64,000 bases of DNA. Source: Bacteriovorax sp. BAL6_X (GTDB taxonomy: Bacteria; Bdellovibrionota; Bacteriovoracia; Bacteriovoracales; Bacteriovoracaceae). The notes under the pieces were generated by a model. That model was not told where the DNA came from. It saw only the letters and a list, made by a program, of their open reading frames with translations, and ran no database searches. Where the stretch lies: positions 372,001-436,000 of the forward strand of contig NZ_AUMC01000010.1 in the NCBI RefSeq assembly GCF_000443995.1, written 5' to 3'. The translations under genes were made by a program, and so were the position numbers. How positions within the stretch are numbered: the first letter of the stretch is position 1; each line of letters opens with the position of its first letter. Below, one piece after another: positions 1-9,968 of the stretch.

Positions 1-1027
1 GTGCTCGGCCGGCCATACTATTTAGAGGTTGAGCAGATCTTGAAAGAAGGCCAGTAAAGCCATTAACACCAAGTAGGTTGCCAATTCCTTCTAGATTTCT
101 CCTGATATTATTTAAGGCCTTCTCATTTTGAGAGACTCTGTAGCGAAATGCCTGTGAAGCAAGATAGGCTCCATTCCAGATCGCTGCATCTGAGAATGTT
201 CCGAAACCTATAACTTCGCCTTGTGTTCCTTGTCCATCCGGCCCATATGCATCAAACCAAGAAATATAATCATTTTTATTATATCTAAGATTTAAAACAG
301 TTCCGTTTATCATATGCTTTTGAGCAATTTTATCTTCGATATTCTCGATTGTGTCTTCTAGGTCTGAGAAACTATATCTTGGAGGAGACTTAAGACGCTC
401 TGGTGTCGCTTGCCTAAAACGTTCGTTCAGGTCAAATACTGTTTTAAGTTGCTCGCTACCTTGAAGTAGAAGCTTATCAAAAGATTTGTTAATTTTCTTT
501 TTTAATACTTTCTTGGCCACAGCAAGAAGGCCATTAATCAGCACATTAGATGCTTTGAGATCAATTCTTAACTTTTTATCGATAGTATCAATTGACTTCA
601 CTCTGATGACACTATTTTCGTCTCTATCGTAGTTGATAACGTATTTAAATTTAAGCTCCTTAATATTTAGCTTAATCAGTTTTGTCATACGAAACCATTT
701 CGTTTCATATCTTAAGCGAGCTCTAAGTTTTAATTTCCACTTATTAGACTCTGGAATTCCGACTACAATTTTACTATCTGCAATCTCATAAAATTCAATA
801 GGAAAGTCGAGAATATTAGTTTTTGTAATATTTGCACTCATAAGCTTTAAATTGCTTCCAATTTCTTTATTGTTAAAATTCTCTTTAATCTCTTTATTGA
901 TATTGAAAATAATATCTTCTTTGAAACCATTGAATAATGACTTTAGTTCGTTGTTGAGAGTGCTTTCATGAGAGAATGCGAATGAAAAACTTTGCACTAA
1001 GACGGCAAGGAATAAAAAGTACTTCAT
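1..1027 (-). CDS. Secreted protein of unknown function (3' end cut by window edge)
   Basis: Reading leftward from ATG 1027 the frame stays open to base 1, giving 342 codons without a stop. The protein starts with a clear Sec signal peptide (MKYFLFLAVLVQSFSFAFS), followed by a Lys/Asn-rich region with alternating charged and hydrophobic residues. Near the window edge it becomes Gly/Ala-rich (GVNGFTGLLSR). I recognise no domain. It appears to be an exported single-domain or repeat-poor protein; the C-terminus is missing, so length and function are unknown. Start choice is supported by the signal peptide immediately after the ATG. Confidence 0.75.
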   Translation of the reverse strand, partial: MKYFLFLAVLVQSFSFAFSHESTLNNELKSLFNGFKEDIIFNINKEIKENFNNKEIGSNLKLMSANITKTNILDFPIEFYEIADSKIVVGIPESNKWKLKLRARLRYETKWFRMTKLIKLNIKELKFKYVINYDRDENSVIRVKSIDTIDKKLRIDLKASNVLINGLLAVAKKVLKKKINKSFDKLLLQGSEQLKTVFDLNERFRQATPERLKSPPRYSFSDLEDTIENIEDKIAQKHMINGTVLNLRYNKNDYISWFDAYGPDGQGTQGEVIGFGTFSDAAIWNGAYLASQAFRYRVSQNEKALNNIRRNLEGIGNLLGVNGFTGLLSRSAQPLNSMAGRA

Positions 1028-1178
1028 ATTACTATCCTATGTATTACAATATAAAATTTTATCCCTAAGTAAATTTGGAGAAACTATAATAGCTCAAATT
1101 GTTTATTGCAAATACGATTGGAGACTTTAAGAGCAGATTCAGTCAAAAGTAAGAATCTTAAGAAAAATTAAGACGTGC

Positions 1179-1194
1179 GGCCAGCTTCCTGGCC
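1179..1194 (-). terminator. Possible hairpin terminator below the 67-aa ORF
   Basis: GGCCAG (1179-1184) and CTGGCC (1189-1194) form a 6-bp GC-rich stem with a 4-nt loop. Read on the minus strand it lies downstream of the small ORF at 1259-1462, but the following U-rich stretch begins about 9 nt after the stem, so it is a weak intrinsic terminator. Confidence 0.3.
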
Positions 1195-1258
1195 ATAATG
1201 ACTTGTAGCATTCACTAGCAAAATAGCTATTACTTTTTTGATTTAAAACTTCCTTGTT

Positions 1259-1462
1259 CTATTCCTTAGAAAATGTATCTACAAATTTTTTGATTTCATC
1301 AACGTGCTCAAGAATATACTTGGCCTTTGTTAATCCAAAGCTCATAACAGTACCGTACTTTTCTAGTTCGTTACCTTCATCATCTACTTTATAAATTTTA
1401 AAAATCTTATTGCCTTTAAACTCTTCAACACCGACGTTATGGGGAGGTAATTCATAATTCAT
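1259..1462 (-). CDS. Small hypothetical protein, 67 aa
   Basis: A 67-codon ORF with a good ribosome-binding site (AAGGA about 7 nt before ATG 1462) and ordinary amino-acid composition. The product is soluble and acidic/lysine-rich, with no signal peptide or membrane segment. A segment around residues 12-35 (EFKGNKIFKIYKVDDEGNEL) looks like a short beta-strand pair, followed by a helix ending in FVDTFSKE. No family recognised. It stands alone between a secreted-protein gene and acnA, which lies on the opposite strand. Confidence 0.6.
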   Translation of the reverse strand: MNYELPPHNVGVEEFKGNKIFKIYKVDDEGNELEKYGTVMSFGLTKAKYILEHVDEIKKFVDTFSKE

Positions 1463-1606
1463 ATATATTCCTTATTAGTTTAGTTAGTTACTCTTATTCT
1501 ATCACTCAATTCGAAAAAAAATAAATGATAAAAATTTAATATCATTAATATTCATCCGAAAAGTAAAATATAGAAAAACATTTTAAATTTTTATCAAGGG
1601 TATTTT

Positions 1607-4234
1607 ATGGAAAATATGGCCAAAGAAATAGAGATGTTATTAGAGTTAGAAAATGAAAAGCTTTCATATGTAAGTCTTAAAAACTTATGTGAAAAATATG
1701 ATGTTGAATTAGAGTCTCTTCCACATACCATTAAAATTCTTATTGAAAATATTGCGAGAAGAGTTGATGGAAAAGATGTGAAGTTAACTGATGTTGAAGC
1801 TTTGGTTAAGTGGGGAAGTGGTTATGATAAGAATGCTGCACTGGCCTTTATGCCTGCACGTGTTTTAATGCAAGACTTTACAGGTGTACCCGCTGTTGTT
1901 GATTTGGCCGCAATGAGAAGCGCTATGGCAAGGTCCGGAGGCGATCCCAAAAAAGTAAACCCTTATGTAGGCGTTGATCTGGTTATTGATCACTCTGTCC
2001 AAGTTGATAATTTTGGTAATGCACAGGCATATGAAAAAAACCTCGAACTTGAATATGAAAGAAACGCAGAAAGATATGCTCTTTTAAATTGGGCACAGCA
2101 AGCTTTTCAAGACTTTCGTGTTGTTCCTCCTGGCATGGGAATTTGCCACCAAGTAAATTTGGAACATCTTGGTCATGTTGTTCAAAGTAAAAAAGGCTGG
2201 GCGATTCCTGATACATTAGTTGGAACGGACTCTCATACTCCTATGATTAATGGACTGGGGGTTCTAGGATGGGGAGTTGGTGGAATCGAAGCAGAGGCGG
2301 CAATGCTTGGGCAACCGATGTTTCTACCTGAACCAATTGTTATTGGTGTACGAACGAAAGGAACTCTTCCTGCCGGTGCAACTGCTACTGATTTAGTACT
2401 AACGCTTACTGAGATGTTACGAAGTCATGGTGTTGTTGGAAAATTCGTTGAGTTTTTTGGAGATGGCCTAAGTAATTTAAGTATTGCAGATCGCGCAACT
2501 CTTTCAAATATGTCACCAGAATTTGGTGCGACAGCAACCTTATTTCCAGTAGATCAAGCTACCCTTGATTATTTAGTTATGACTGGTCGAGGTGAAAAGG
2601 TTGAGCTAGTCGAAAAGTATACAAAAGAACAAGGGTTATTTAGAAGAGATGGAGACAAGGAACCACAATTTAGTGAAGTGCTTGATCTCGACTTGAGTCG
2701 TGTTGTTCCAAGTTTAGCCGGGCCAAAACTTCCTCAGCAAAGAGTTGGCCTTGGTAGTGCTCGTAAGTCGTTTGATGATAATTTTAAGGTTGAAAAAAAT
2801 GATGGTAAAGTTATCAAACACGGTGACGTGGCAATAGCTGCAATTACAAGTTGTACAAATACTTCAAACCCATCTGTCATGTTAGCTGCAGGTCTTGTGG
2901 CAAAGAAGGCCGTTGAAGCCGGTCTCAAAACCAAACCTTGGGTTAAAACTTCTTTAGCTCCAGGATCTCGAGTGGTAACTAATTATTTAAAAAAAGCAGG
3001 GCTTTTACCATATCTTGAAGAGTTAGGCTTTAATCTTGTTGGTTATGGTTGTACTACTTGTATCGGTAACTCTGGCCCTCTACCAGAAGATGTTGCAAAA
3101 GATATTAATGATAATAATCTTGCGGTTGTTTCAGTTTTGTCTGGGAATAGAAACTTTGAAGGACGAGTACATAGTCAGATTAAAGCAAGTTACTTGGCCT
3201 CTCCACCTCTGTGTGTTGCTTATGCACTGACAGGAACATTTCTTTGTGATCTATCGAGTGAAGCAATTGGTCAGAATGCAAATGGTAAAGATATTTATTT
3301 AAAAGATATTTGGCCATCGGCATCCGAAGTGCAAGAGCTCATTTCTTCTTCTGTTAGTTCTGAGCAATATGAATATGAGTATGGAAGAATCTTTGCTGGT
3401 GATGAGAAGTGGAAGAGTATGGCCGTTCCTAAAGGTGATCTTTTTGAGTGGCAAGATGACTCAACTTATGTCAGAGAACCAGACTTCTTCGTAAACCTAC
3501 CTGAAAAAGTTGCACCATTAGAAAATATTAATGATGCAAGGGTTATGTGTTTACTTGGAGACTCAATTACGACAGATCATATCTCACCGGCCGGAACGAT
3601 AGGAAAGGATTCTCCAGCTGGAAAGTATTTAATTGAGCAAGGTGTTTCACAAAAAGACTTTAATAGTTTTGGCTCACGACGAGGAAACCATGAAGTTATG
3701 ATTCGTGGGACGTTTGGAAATATTCGCTTAAGAAATGAAATGGCCCCAGGTACAGAAGGCCCTTGGACAACTCATTTACCAAGTCGGGAACAAATGAGTA
3801 TTTATGATGCTTCTAAACGCTATGAAACAGAAAAAGTTCCTCTTGTTGTTGTCGCAGGTAGTGCATACGGATCGGGAAGTTCTCGTGACTGGGCCGCTAA
3901 AGGAACAACTCTCTTAGGTATTAAGGCGGTACTTGCAGAAAGCTACGAGAGAATTCATCGTAGTAACCTTGTGTGCATGGGTGTACTTCCTTTGCAGTTT
4001 AAAGAAGGTCAAAATGCTAGAACTCTCAAAATAACAGGTCTAGAAACATTTTCGATCGAAGGGATTGCAGAAGGAATAACACCTCGTAAGGAGCTTTTGA
4101 TTAAGATGAAACGTGAAGATGGTAGTATCGAAAAATTTGAAGTTATTCTAAGAGTCGATGCTCAAGCCGAAGTGGATTACTATACACATGGTGGTATTTT
4201 GCAAATGGTTCTAAGAGAGATGCAAAATCGTTAA
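1607..4234 (+). CDS. acnA: Aconitate hydratase (AcnA/IRP1 type)
   Basis: TCA-cycle aconitase converting citrate to isocitrate through cis-aconitate with a [4Fe-4S] cluster. At 875 aa it has the length of the bacterial AcnA family. Cluster-ligand motifs are visible: SCTNTSNPS in the middle of the protein and GCTTCIGNSGPL further on, supplying the three Cys ligands. The C-terminal swivel domain carries LGDSITTDHISPAG and YGSGSSRDWAAKG, the substrate-binding serine/arginine region. AAGGG lies upstream of ATG 1607; a second in-frame ATG four codons later (MAKEIEM) cannot be excluded. It is monocistronic by spacing. Confidence 0.96.
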   Translation: MENMAKEIEMLLELENEKLSYVSLKNLCEKYDVELESLPHTIKILIENIARRVDGKDVKLTDVEALVKWGSGYDKNAALAFMPARVLMQDFTGVPAVVDLAAMRSAMARSGGDPKKVNPYVGVDLVIDHSVQVDNFGNAQAYEKNLELEYERNAERYALLNWAQQAFQDFRVVPPGMGICHQVNLEHLGHVVQSKKGWAIPDTLVGTDSHTPMINGLGVLGWGVGGIEAEAAMLGQPMFLPEPIVIGVRTKGTLPAGATATDLVLTLTEMLRSHGVVGKFVEFFGDGLSNLSIADRATLSNMSPEFGATATLFPVDQATLDYLVMTGRGEKVELVEKYTKEQGLFRRDGDKEPQFSEVLDLDLSRVVPSLAGPKLPQQRVGLGSARKSFDDNFKVEKNDGKVIKHGDVAIAAITSCTNTSNPSVMLAAGLVAKKAVEAGLKTKPWVKTSLAPGSRVVTNYLKKAGLLPYLEELGFNLVGYGCTTCIGNSGPLPEDVAKDINDNNLAVVSVLSGNRNFEGRVHSQIKASYLASPPLCVAYALTGTFLCDLSSEAIGQNANGKDIYLKDIWPSASEVQELISSSVSSEQYEYEYGRIFAGDEKWKSMAVPKGDLFEWQDDSTYVREPDFFVNLPEKVAPLENINDARVMCLLGDSITTDHISPAGTIGKDSPAGKYLIEQGVSQKDFNSFGSRRGNHEVMIRGTFGNIRLRNEMAPGTEGPWTTHLPSREQMSIYDASKRYETEKVPLVVVAGSAYGSGSSRDWAAKGTTLLGIKAVLAESYERIHRSNLVCMGVLPLQFKEGQNARTLKITGLETFSIEGIAEGITPRKELLIKMKREDGSIEKFEVILRVDAQAEVDYYTHGGILQMVLREMQNR

Positions 4235-4293
4235 GATTTTATAAAAAACCAAAAATTACTAATTTATCTAAACTTGCAGTGCAATTAAGTGTT

Positions 4294-4326
4294 TAGAGCT
4301 TTTCGTATGGCCCTTTAGGAGCTCTA
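4294..4326 (+). other. 7-bp inverted repeat between acnA and the methyltransferase gene
   Basis: TAGAGCT (4294-4300) and AGCTCTA (4320-4326) are perfect complements around a 19-nt loop. No T-tract follows, so it is not a convincing terminator. It may be a leader hairpin or operator for the gene at 4386. A TATAAT-like hexamer near 4345-4355 precedes that gene, but I could not place a convincing -35 with it. Confidence 0.3.
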
Positions 4327-4385
4327 CTTCCGTGTTGATTTTCATTTTATAATGAAAGAACTCACAAAAACATAGGAAGGATAAT

Positions 4386-5204
4386 ATGACGAACAAAACA
4401 GGTGTCTTAACATTTGGGGTGATTAGTTATTTAGTGGGCTTTTCAGCTCTCGTTGGTTGGATAGGTAGCATGTTAGGCGTAATTCCATTTCAATATGGAA
4501 TTGTGGATTACACTACGGATTCTCTTGGTAGTGCATTTGTTATTGCCATTGGACTTTCCGCTTTGTTTATAGCTCAGCATACAATAATGGCCAGAGAAAG
4601 ATTTAAAAAATTTATTAATCAGTATATTCCTGAAGCCGCTGAACGATCTCTTTATGTAATGATGTCCGGAATTACTCTTCACTGTGCAATTCTATTTTGG
4701 CCTAAGAATGGTGTTGTTATGTGGAATATCGAAAATGCGGTGGCATCTACTCTCATTATGAGTATTGGAGTTGCTGGATGGGCCTACTTATTTGTGGCAA
4801 GTTTTGCTTTAAATCACTTTGAGTTATTTGGATTGGAACAAGTTTATAATTATTATCGAGGAAGACCAATTCAGCGTATCCCTTTTCAAGAGAGCTGGAT
4901 GTACAGTTTTGATCGTCACCCGCTTATGACAGGTTCACTTATCGGTATGTGGTTTTCTCCAGAAATGACCGTTGACCATCTGATGTTTAGTGGAATTTTT
5001 TCGGCCTATATTGTCGGTGGAGTTTCTATTGAAGAAAGGGATCTTGTTAGGCAATGGGGGAGTCGCTATATGGACTATCGAATTCGTGTTAAGACCATTG
5101 TTCCAACTTTTGATATCATTGGCCCAAATGATATTAAGGCCAGTGAAACTAAACAAAAAAATCAAAAGAAAGATGAGGACAAACAAAGAAACAAGGCCGC
5201 TTGA
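4386..5204 (+). CDS. MddA-like membrane S-methyltransferase (NnrU/isoprenylcysteine methyltransferase superfamily)
   Basis: Integral membrane protein of 272 aa with five or six hydrophobic segments and a charged C-terminal tail (KQKNQKKDEDK). The signature SFDRHPLMTGSLIGMWFSPEMT followed by EERDLVRQWGSRYMDYR matches the SAM-binding C-terminal region of the ICMT/NnrU/MddA superfamily. The arrangement HP-(L/M)-x-G...EERDL is most like methanethiol S-methyltransferase MddA, which makes dimethyl sulfide. The substrate is inferred from these motifs only. AGGAAGGA sits just before ATG 4386. It is followed within about 100 nt by tonB on the same strand. Confidence 0.75.
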   Translation: MTNKTGVLTFGVISYLVGFSALVGWIGSMLGVIPFQYGIVDYTTDSLGSAFVIAIGLSALFIAQHTIMARERFKKFINQYIPEAAERSLYVMMSGITLHCAILFWPKNGVVMWNIENAVASTLIMSIGVAGWAYLFVASFALNHFELFGLEQVYNYYRGRPIQRIPFQESWMYSFDRHPLMTGSLIGMWFSPEMTVDHLMFSGIFSAYIVGGVSIEERDLVRQWGSRYMDYRIRVKTIVPTFDIIGPNDIKASETKQKNQKKDEDKQRNKAA

Positions 5205-5300
5205 TCTTGAGGGGGCTTTGTCTCCCTCTCATTTATTGAAAATTCTTCATGAATAGAAAAGCATTTGTGAATTTAGATCCATTTGGTGATAATAAGGCTT

Positions 5301-5894
5301 ATGCGCAAGAATCGTTTTCTCTATTCGACAATTTTTTCGATAGGAATTCATGGATTATTAATATTTGGGACAGCTTCAGTTTTGAGGCCAAAGTCTTCGA
5401 GTACGCATTTTTCAGTAAATCAGGCTCCGGCCATTCAGATCAGACGTTTAGTGAAAGTAAAGAAAGTCACTGAATCACCTAAGAAGCTTACTCAAAAAAA
5501 GGCCCGTTCAAAACAGCTAGTGCAGAAGAAAGCTACTAAGCTAGTTGAGCAGTCCCAAGAGAACGCTCCAGTGATTAAAAAAGTCATCGACACTGGAGTG
5601 GCGAGTGAGAAGGCCAAGTACCTCAAATCGATTAGAGATCAAATTCTTGCCCAGAAACGCTATCCTAGGGTGGCCAAGATGTTAAAAAAACAAGGTGTTG
5701 TTGATATCTACTTTGAGGTCTCATACCCAAGCCATCTTTCTAATATTCAGATTAAAAAGGGCAGCGGTCATGCCATTCTCGATAGGTCCGCCCTAGAGAC
5801 AATAGAGGCCCTTGGGAAATTACCTCGGATGCCAGATTTTCTAAAGTCAGAAGTTCTTAAGGTCGCAATTCCGATTAAATATGAGTTATTGTAA
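5301..5894 (+). CDS. tonB: TonB-family energy transducer
   Basis: Couples the proton-motive force to outer-membrane receptors. The layout is typical: short cytoplasmic N-terminus, one membrane anchor (FLYSTIFSIGIHGLLIFGTASVL), a Lys/Gln-rich periplasmic linker with KK and QK repeats, and a TonB C-terminal domain beginning at YPRVAKMLKKQGVVDIYFEV. An upstream ATG at 5283 would add six residues, but the TAAGG motif placed just before ATG 5301 favours the later start (197 aa). No exbB/exbD is in the window, so the motor must be elsewhere. The receptor gene follows at 5974 on the same strand, suggesting a dedicated pair. Confidence 0.87.
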   Translation: MRKNRFLYSTIFSIGIHGLLIFGTASVLRPKSSSTHFSVNQAPAIQIRRLVKVKKVTESPKKLTQKKARSKQLVQKKATKLVEQSQENAPVIKKVIDTGVASEKAKYLKSIRDQILAQKRYPRVAKMLKKQGVVDIYFEVSYPSHLSNIQIKKGSGHAILDRSALETIEALGKLPRMPDFLKSEVLKVAIPIKYELL

Positions 5895-5973
5895 CAGGAT
5901 TGACGCACTGTAAAAACTAACTTCTTTATTAAAACCATTCCAAAAATCAGTTCAAATATGCTAGTTTGCCTAT

Positions 5974-7995
5974 ATGATAAAAAAGTTTGATGGCCAATAC
6001 TTATTAGTATTTTTAGGCCTTCTCACAAATTCACTTATCTTTGCGCAAGATGTAAACCGTCTTGAGTCGATTTATATTACCGACGAGGTAGAGGCCTATG
6101 AAGAGGGACAAAGTACTACTTTAGGATTACAGGATGAAATTACATCTGATGAACTTGAAGAAGAAGTCGCTCAAAGTATCGATGATGTTCTAAAAAATAC
6201 TTCTGGTGCTACTACTAAAGGAGGTCCGCGCTCTATTGGTGAAACCCCACAAGTTCGTGGCCTTGAAGCAAATAAGTTATTTGTAAATATCGATGGTGTT
6301 AAACAAACTTTTTATTTTTCAAATCATAACTACTCTCATCTCGCAGTTGATCCAGACAGTATAAAGAAAGTTGATATTTTTAAGTCGAATACAGACTACT
6401 CTCAGGGAATCAGTCTTGGTGGCGGAATGTCCTTTGTCACTAAAGATGGGAGCGATTATTTAAAGGCCGGTGAAAAATCAGGGAGTATCCTAAAATACTC
6501 TTTTGAAGAAGCTTCAAATATGAATGCTGAGTCTGTAAAAACATTTGGGCTTATGGATGGCGGAGATTATCTCCTTAGTGCCGGTTTTAAAGACTCAAAG
6601 GATCTTAAGCTAAGCGATGATACGACGTTAAAAAACTCTGCCTTTGAATCATATAATTTTTCAACAAAATTTGCTTTTGATTTAAAGAGTTCTCAGAAAG
6701 TTAAACTTAGTGCAGAGATTTATAATCTTGAAGATGAGTCTCCGCTAAATGCAACTCTTGATCCTCCAAGTGATCTGACAACCCTTCAGGGGAAAACGAT
6801 CATAAAGCGTGAGTCTGTTAGTGCTGAGTATAAGAGAAAGGGGCTTGTAGGAAATCTCTATTTCTCTGAACAGTTTAATAAACAGCTACGTGATAGTGAT
6901 GGCCGAAAGGAAGAGAGAAATATCGAAACAATTGGTACGCGAATAAAAGATCAGCTCAATTTAAGAGATGATTTAAAACTTGTTATTGGCGCTGACGCAA
7001 CAATTGATAAGGTTACTGGCAAAAGTTCAAGTGGTAGTGTCTCAGACTATCCTGATGGTCAGATTACAGAAGCAGCGGCTTTTGCACAGATGAATTATAA
7101 AGCAGGGGGACTTAGCGTTGCACCAGGAATCCGCTTTAGTGACTATAAACTTGAGTCGAAGAATTCAAACTTTGCGGATGTAAAAGATAATAATCTTTCA
7201 TCAAAAATCTTTGTAAATTACGAATTCAAAGGTTTTAATTTTTTCTCTAATTTCTCACAAGGTTTTAATTCTCCAGATGTACAAGAGGTCTATGCAACAG
7301 GACTACATCGCCCAGGGGATGGATTCTTCATTTCCGATAATTACTTTGTGACAAATTTAGATCTAAAACCTGAGACATCAAACACACTTGAGTTTGGAAC
7401 AGAGTTTAAGAAACAACTTTTTTCTGATTTGGATCTCCTTACATTTAGGGCAAGCGGTTATATCTCAAAAGCACGTGACTATATTGATCAAGAAGTAATT
7501 GATTATGCCATTATTGATGGAAAAAATGGTACAACTCAATTTGTTAACCGTGATAAGGTGACTCTGTACGGACAGGAATTTGACCTTAAGTATCTCTATG
7601 ATCAATTTGAGCTTACCGCAGGGTATTCTCGAAGTGTTGGTTGGGACAATTCAAGAAAGATGTGGCTTTCTAATATGCCAGCAAATACCTATACACTAGG
7701 TTTCAGCTATTACCTTGATCAATATGGTATAAAGCTAGGGTACGGTGCACTGATGGCAATGAGGCAAGATCGAGTGAACCCCGCTTCACTTGAGAGAACA
7801 ACGGCAACGCCAGGGTATACTCTTCATAATATTTTTGCTTCAAAAGAGTTTTCTTATGGAATTTTAAATGGTCTTAAGATAACGACTAGGCTTGATAACT
7901 TAACTGATAAATCATATCGAAGACACGGCTCATATATTCATGAAGTTGGTCGAAATTTTAAAATGAGTCTTCAATATAAAATAAAGCATTTTTAA
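5974..7995 (+). CDS. TonB-dependent outer-membrane receptor, haem/haemoglobin-receptor type
   Basis: A 673-aa receptor with signal peptide (LLVFLGLLTNSLIFAQ), plug domain (QSIDDVLKNTSGATTKGG...VRGLEANKLFVNIDGVKQ) and a long beta-barrel ending in YRRHGSYIHEVGRNFKMSLQ. The plug sequence VRG...V.IDG.KQ...F..H....DP..IK.V.I and the terminal strand resemble the TonB haemoglobin/transferrin/lactoferrin receptor group; haem is therefore the likely but unproven ligand. There is no strong ribosome-binding site before ATG 5974, and a TTGACG hexamer near 5903 could be its own promoter. It is preceded by tonB and followed by a small secreted protein gene 15 nt downstream. Confidence 0.88.
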   Translation: MIKKFDGQYLLVFLGLLTNSLIFAQDVNRLESIYITDEVEAYEEGQSTTLGLQDEITSDELEEEVAQSIDDVLKNTSGATTKGGPRSIGETPQVRGLEANKLFVNIDGVKQTFYFSNHNYSHLAVDPDSIKKVDIFKSNTDYSQGISLGGGMSFVTKDGSDYLKAGEKSGSILKYSFEEASNMNAESVKTFGLMDGGDYLLSAGFKDSKDLKLSDDTTLKNSAFESYNFSTKFAFDLKSSQKVKLSAEIYNLEDESPLNATLDPPSDLTTLQGKTIIKRESVSAEYKRKGLVGNLYFSEQFNKQLRDSDGRKEERNIETIGTRIKDQLNLRDDLKLVIGADATIDKVTGKSSSGSVSDYPDGQITEAAAFAQMNYKAGGLSVAPGIRFSDYKLESKNSNFADVKDNNLSSKIFVNYEFKGFNFFSNFSQGFNSPDVQEVYATGLHRPGDGFFISDNYFVTNLDLKPETSNTLEFGTEFKKQLFSDLDLLTFRASGYISKARDYIDQEVIDYAIIDGKNGTTQFVNRDKVTLYGQEFDLKYLYDQFELTAGYSRSVGWDNSRKMWLSNMPANTYTLGFSYYLDQYGIKLGYGALMAMRQDRVNPASLERTTATPGYTLHNIFASKEFSYGILNGLKITTRLDNLTDKSYRRHGSYIHEVGRNFKMSLQYKIKHF

Positions 7996-8010
7996 TAAAC
8001 GGAGTTTTTA

Positions 8011-8493
8011 ATGAAAACAATTTTAGCATTCTTAATGGTAACATCAGCATTTGCAACGATTCCTCAAGGGACATATCTTCTCGATCGTATTGAGTGTACG
8101 ACTGGAGAGACTCTTAAACTTGGTGGAGCATTTATGAGATATAATGTGACTCTTAAGATTGCAGAAGAAAATGCTGAGATGACGGCAATTGCAAAGAGTG
8201 CAAAGTGGGCACCATACTTACTAAATTGTACTCAAGTTAATTCAGGTGAGTTTAAGTATATTGGCCCTGGTCAGTATCAAGGCGGACTTGAAATGACTAA
8301 AGTTAAGTGTAATCTTGGTGTATGGGAAGGAATCTTAAAGAAGCAACACTTTGGTGTTGAATCAAATGGATCAATTTTTGATTACGAGTATAGCGATGGA
8401 AAGCTTGTTCTTAGTGTGAAAGATACTTTTACAAATTATAAGACATGTCGTGAAGCTGGCGGTTCTCCAATTTATCACTACAAAAAACAATAA
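8011..8493 (+). CDS. Secreted hypothetical protein following the receptor
   Basis: A 160-aa exported protein: signal peptide MKTILAFLMVTSAFA, then a beta-rich domain with four cysteines (IECTTG, LLNCTQ, KVKCNLG, YKTCREAGG), which could form two disulfides in the periplasm. CGGAG lies 6 nt before ATG 8011. The gene starts 15 nt after the TonB-dependent receptor and is probably in the same operon, so a role with that receptor (ligand capture or a periplasmic accessory) is possible but not shown. No family recognised. Confidence 0.72.
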   Translation: MKTILAFLMVTSAFATIPQGTYLLDRIECTTGETLKLGGAFMRYNVTLKIAEENAEMTAIAKSAKWAPYLLNCTQVNSGEFKYIGPGQYQGGLEMTKVKCNLGVWEGILKKQHFGVESNGSIFDYEYSDGKLVLSVKDTFTNYKTCREAGGSPIYHYKKQ

Positions 8494-8499
8494 TATATT

Positions 8500-9888
8500 T
8501 TATAAAGGTTGTGTCATCTTAGATGGCACAACGTATTTATCAAAATCATCTGCACTTAAAAGTCCTAGTTCAATTGCCGATTCCTTAAGTGTTGACCCCT
8601 TAGCATGTGCATTCTTTGCAATCTTAGCTGCATTATCATAGCCAATATGTTGATTTAAAGCTGTCACAAGCATTAGAGAATTACTTAGATGCTTTTTTAT
8701 ATTTTCATAATTTGGTTTAATTCCAGTGAGACAATTCTCATTAAAAGAATCCATTGAGTCAGTAAGCAGTATGAGTGAGTGGAGAAAGTTATGAATCATA
8801 ACGGGTTTATAAACATTAAGCTCGAAATTTCCTTGAGTTCCTGCAAAGCCGATCGTGGCATCATTACCTAGGACTTGTACACACACCATCGTAATGGCCT
8901 CACACTGCGTAGGATTTACTTTCCCTGGCATGATTGATGAACCAGGTTCGTTAGTTGGAATTGAAATTTCTCCAATTCCGCAACGTGGCCCACTGGCCAA
9001 CCACCTAATATCATTTGCAATTTTTAACAAGGCCGTTGCAAGCCTTCTCATACTACTTGAGCCTGTAACAATAGCATCGTGTGCAGCAAGAGATGCAAAC
9101 TTATTAGGTGCAGTGATAAATTTTTTTCCCGTAATCTCTGAGATTTTTTGTGCCACTAGTTTTGCATATTCTGGATGTGTATTAAGTCCTGTTCCAACTG
9201 CTGTTGCGCCTAGAGCAATTTCTCTTAAACCTTCTATCGAATGGAGTATGTCTTTTCTCGCTCCTTGAAGTTGTGCTGTGTAGCCGGAAAACTCTTGCCC
9301 TAGAGTAAGTGGAGTTGCATCCATTAAGTGTGTTCTTCCAATTTTTACGATATCTTGAAACTCATTTGTCTTCTTTTCAAAGGCCTTGATAAGACGATTG
9401 AGTGATGGAATTAAATGATCTTCAATTTGTTCTACGGCCGCAATATGCATGGCCGTTGGGAATGTGTCATTCGATGACTGCGACTTGTTGACATCATCAT
9501 TAGGGTGAATTGGATTTTTGGATCCCATAATTCCACCACTAATTTCAATAGCGCGATTTGAAATAACTTCATTTGCATTCATATTTGTTTGAGTACCAGA
9601 TCCAGTTTGCCAGACAACAAGAGGGAAGTGTTCATCAAGTTTTCCTTTGATAACTTCGTCAGCTGCTTGTGTAATGAGGTCAGCTTTTTCTTTTGATAGT
9701 TTCCCAAGCTCTTGGTTAGCAAGAGCTGCACCTTTTTTAAGGATTCCAAGTGCTCTTATCATTTCACGTGTAAAATGATCCCTGCCAATCTTGAAGTTTT
9801 GCAATGAACGTTGAGTTTGTGCTCCCCAGTAGCGAGAAGACTCTACTTTAATTTCACCAATACTATCGGTTTCGATCCTAAATTCCAT
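8500..9888 (-). CDS. fumC: Fumarate hydratase class II
   Basis: Iron-independent fumarase of the aspartase/fumarase superfamily, interconverting fumarate and malate. The 462-aa length is typical. The superfamily signature [16 protein letters not shown] is present. Substrate motifs [12 protein letters not shown] near the N-terminus and [20 protein letters not shown] in the middle are also present. A GTG at 9891 directly precedes ATG 9888; the spacing from the AAAGGA motif favours the ATG. The gene converges with the secreted-protein gene at 8011-8493, leaving only 6 nt between stops. Confidence 0.96.
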   Translation of the reverse strand: MEFRIETDSIGEIKVESSRYWGAQTQRSLQNFKIGRDHFTREMIRALGILKKGAALANQELGKLSKEKADLITQAADEVIKGKLDEHFPLVVWQTGSGTQTNMNANEVISNRAIEISGGIMGSKNPIHPNDDVNKSQSSNDTFPTAMHIAAVEQIEDHLIPSLNRLIKAFEKKTNEFQDIVKIGRTHLMDATPLTLGQEFSGYTAQLQGARKDILHSIEGLREIALGATAVGTGLNTHPEYAKLVAQKISEITGKKFITAPNKFASLAAHDAIVTGSSSMRRLATALLKIANDIRWLASGPRCGIGEISIPTNEPGSSIMPGKVNPTQCEAITMVCVQVLGNDATIGFAGTQGNFELNVYKPVMIHNFLHSLILLTDSMDSFNENCLTGIKPNYENIKKHLSNSLMLVTALNQHIGYDNAAKIAKNAHAKGSTLKESAIELGLLSADDFDKYVVPSKMTQPL

Positions 9889-9968
9889 CACAATTCCTTT
9901 TTTACTGTTTAGATTCTAGTATAGAAACTTATTAGGCCAACCTTAAGAAAGGTTAAGTGTGGAACTTC

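Noticed and set aside
1983-2216. Reverse-strand ORF inside acnA
   Set aside because: It is a codon-bias shadow of a well-conserved gene; no start signal and no homologous pattern.
5249-5473. 74-codon frame overlapping tonB
   Set aside because: It lies in another frame over the tonB anchor and linker, and the tonB frame has a recognisable domain and a ribosome-binding site.
8855-9268. 137-codon forward frame antisense to fumC
   Set aside because: fumC is unmistakable on the other strand and the frame has no recognisable product.
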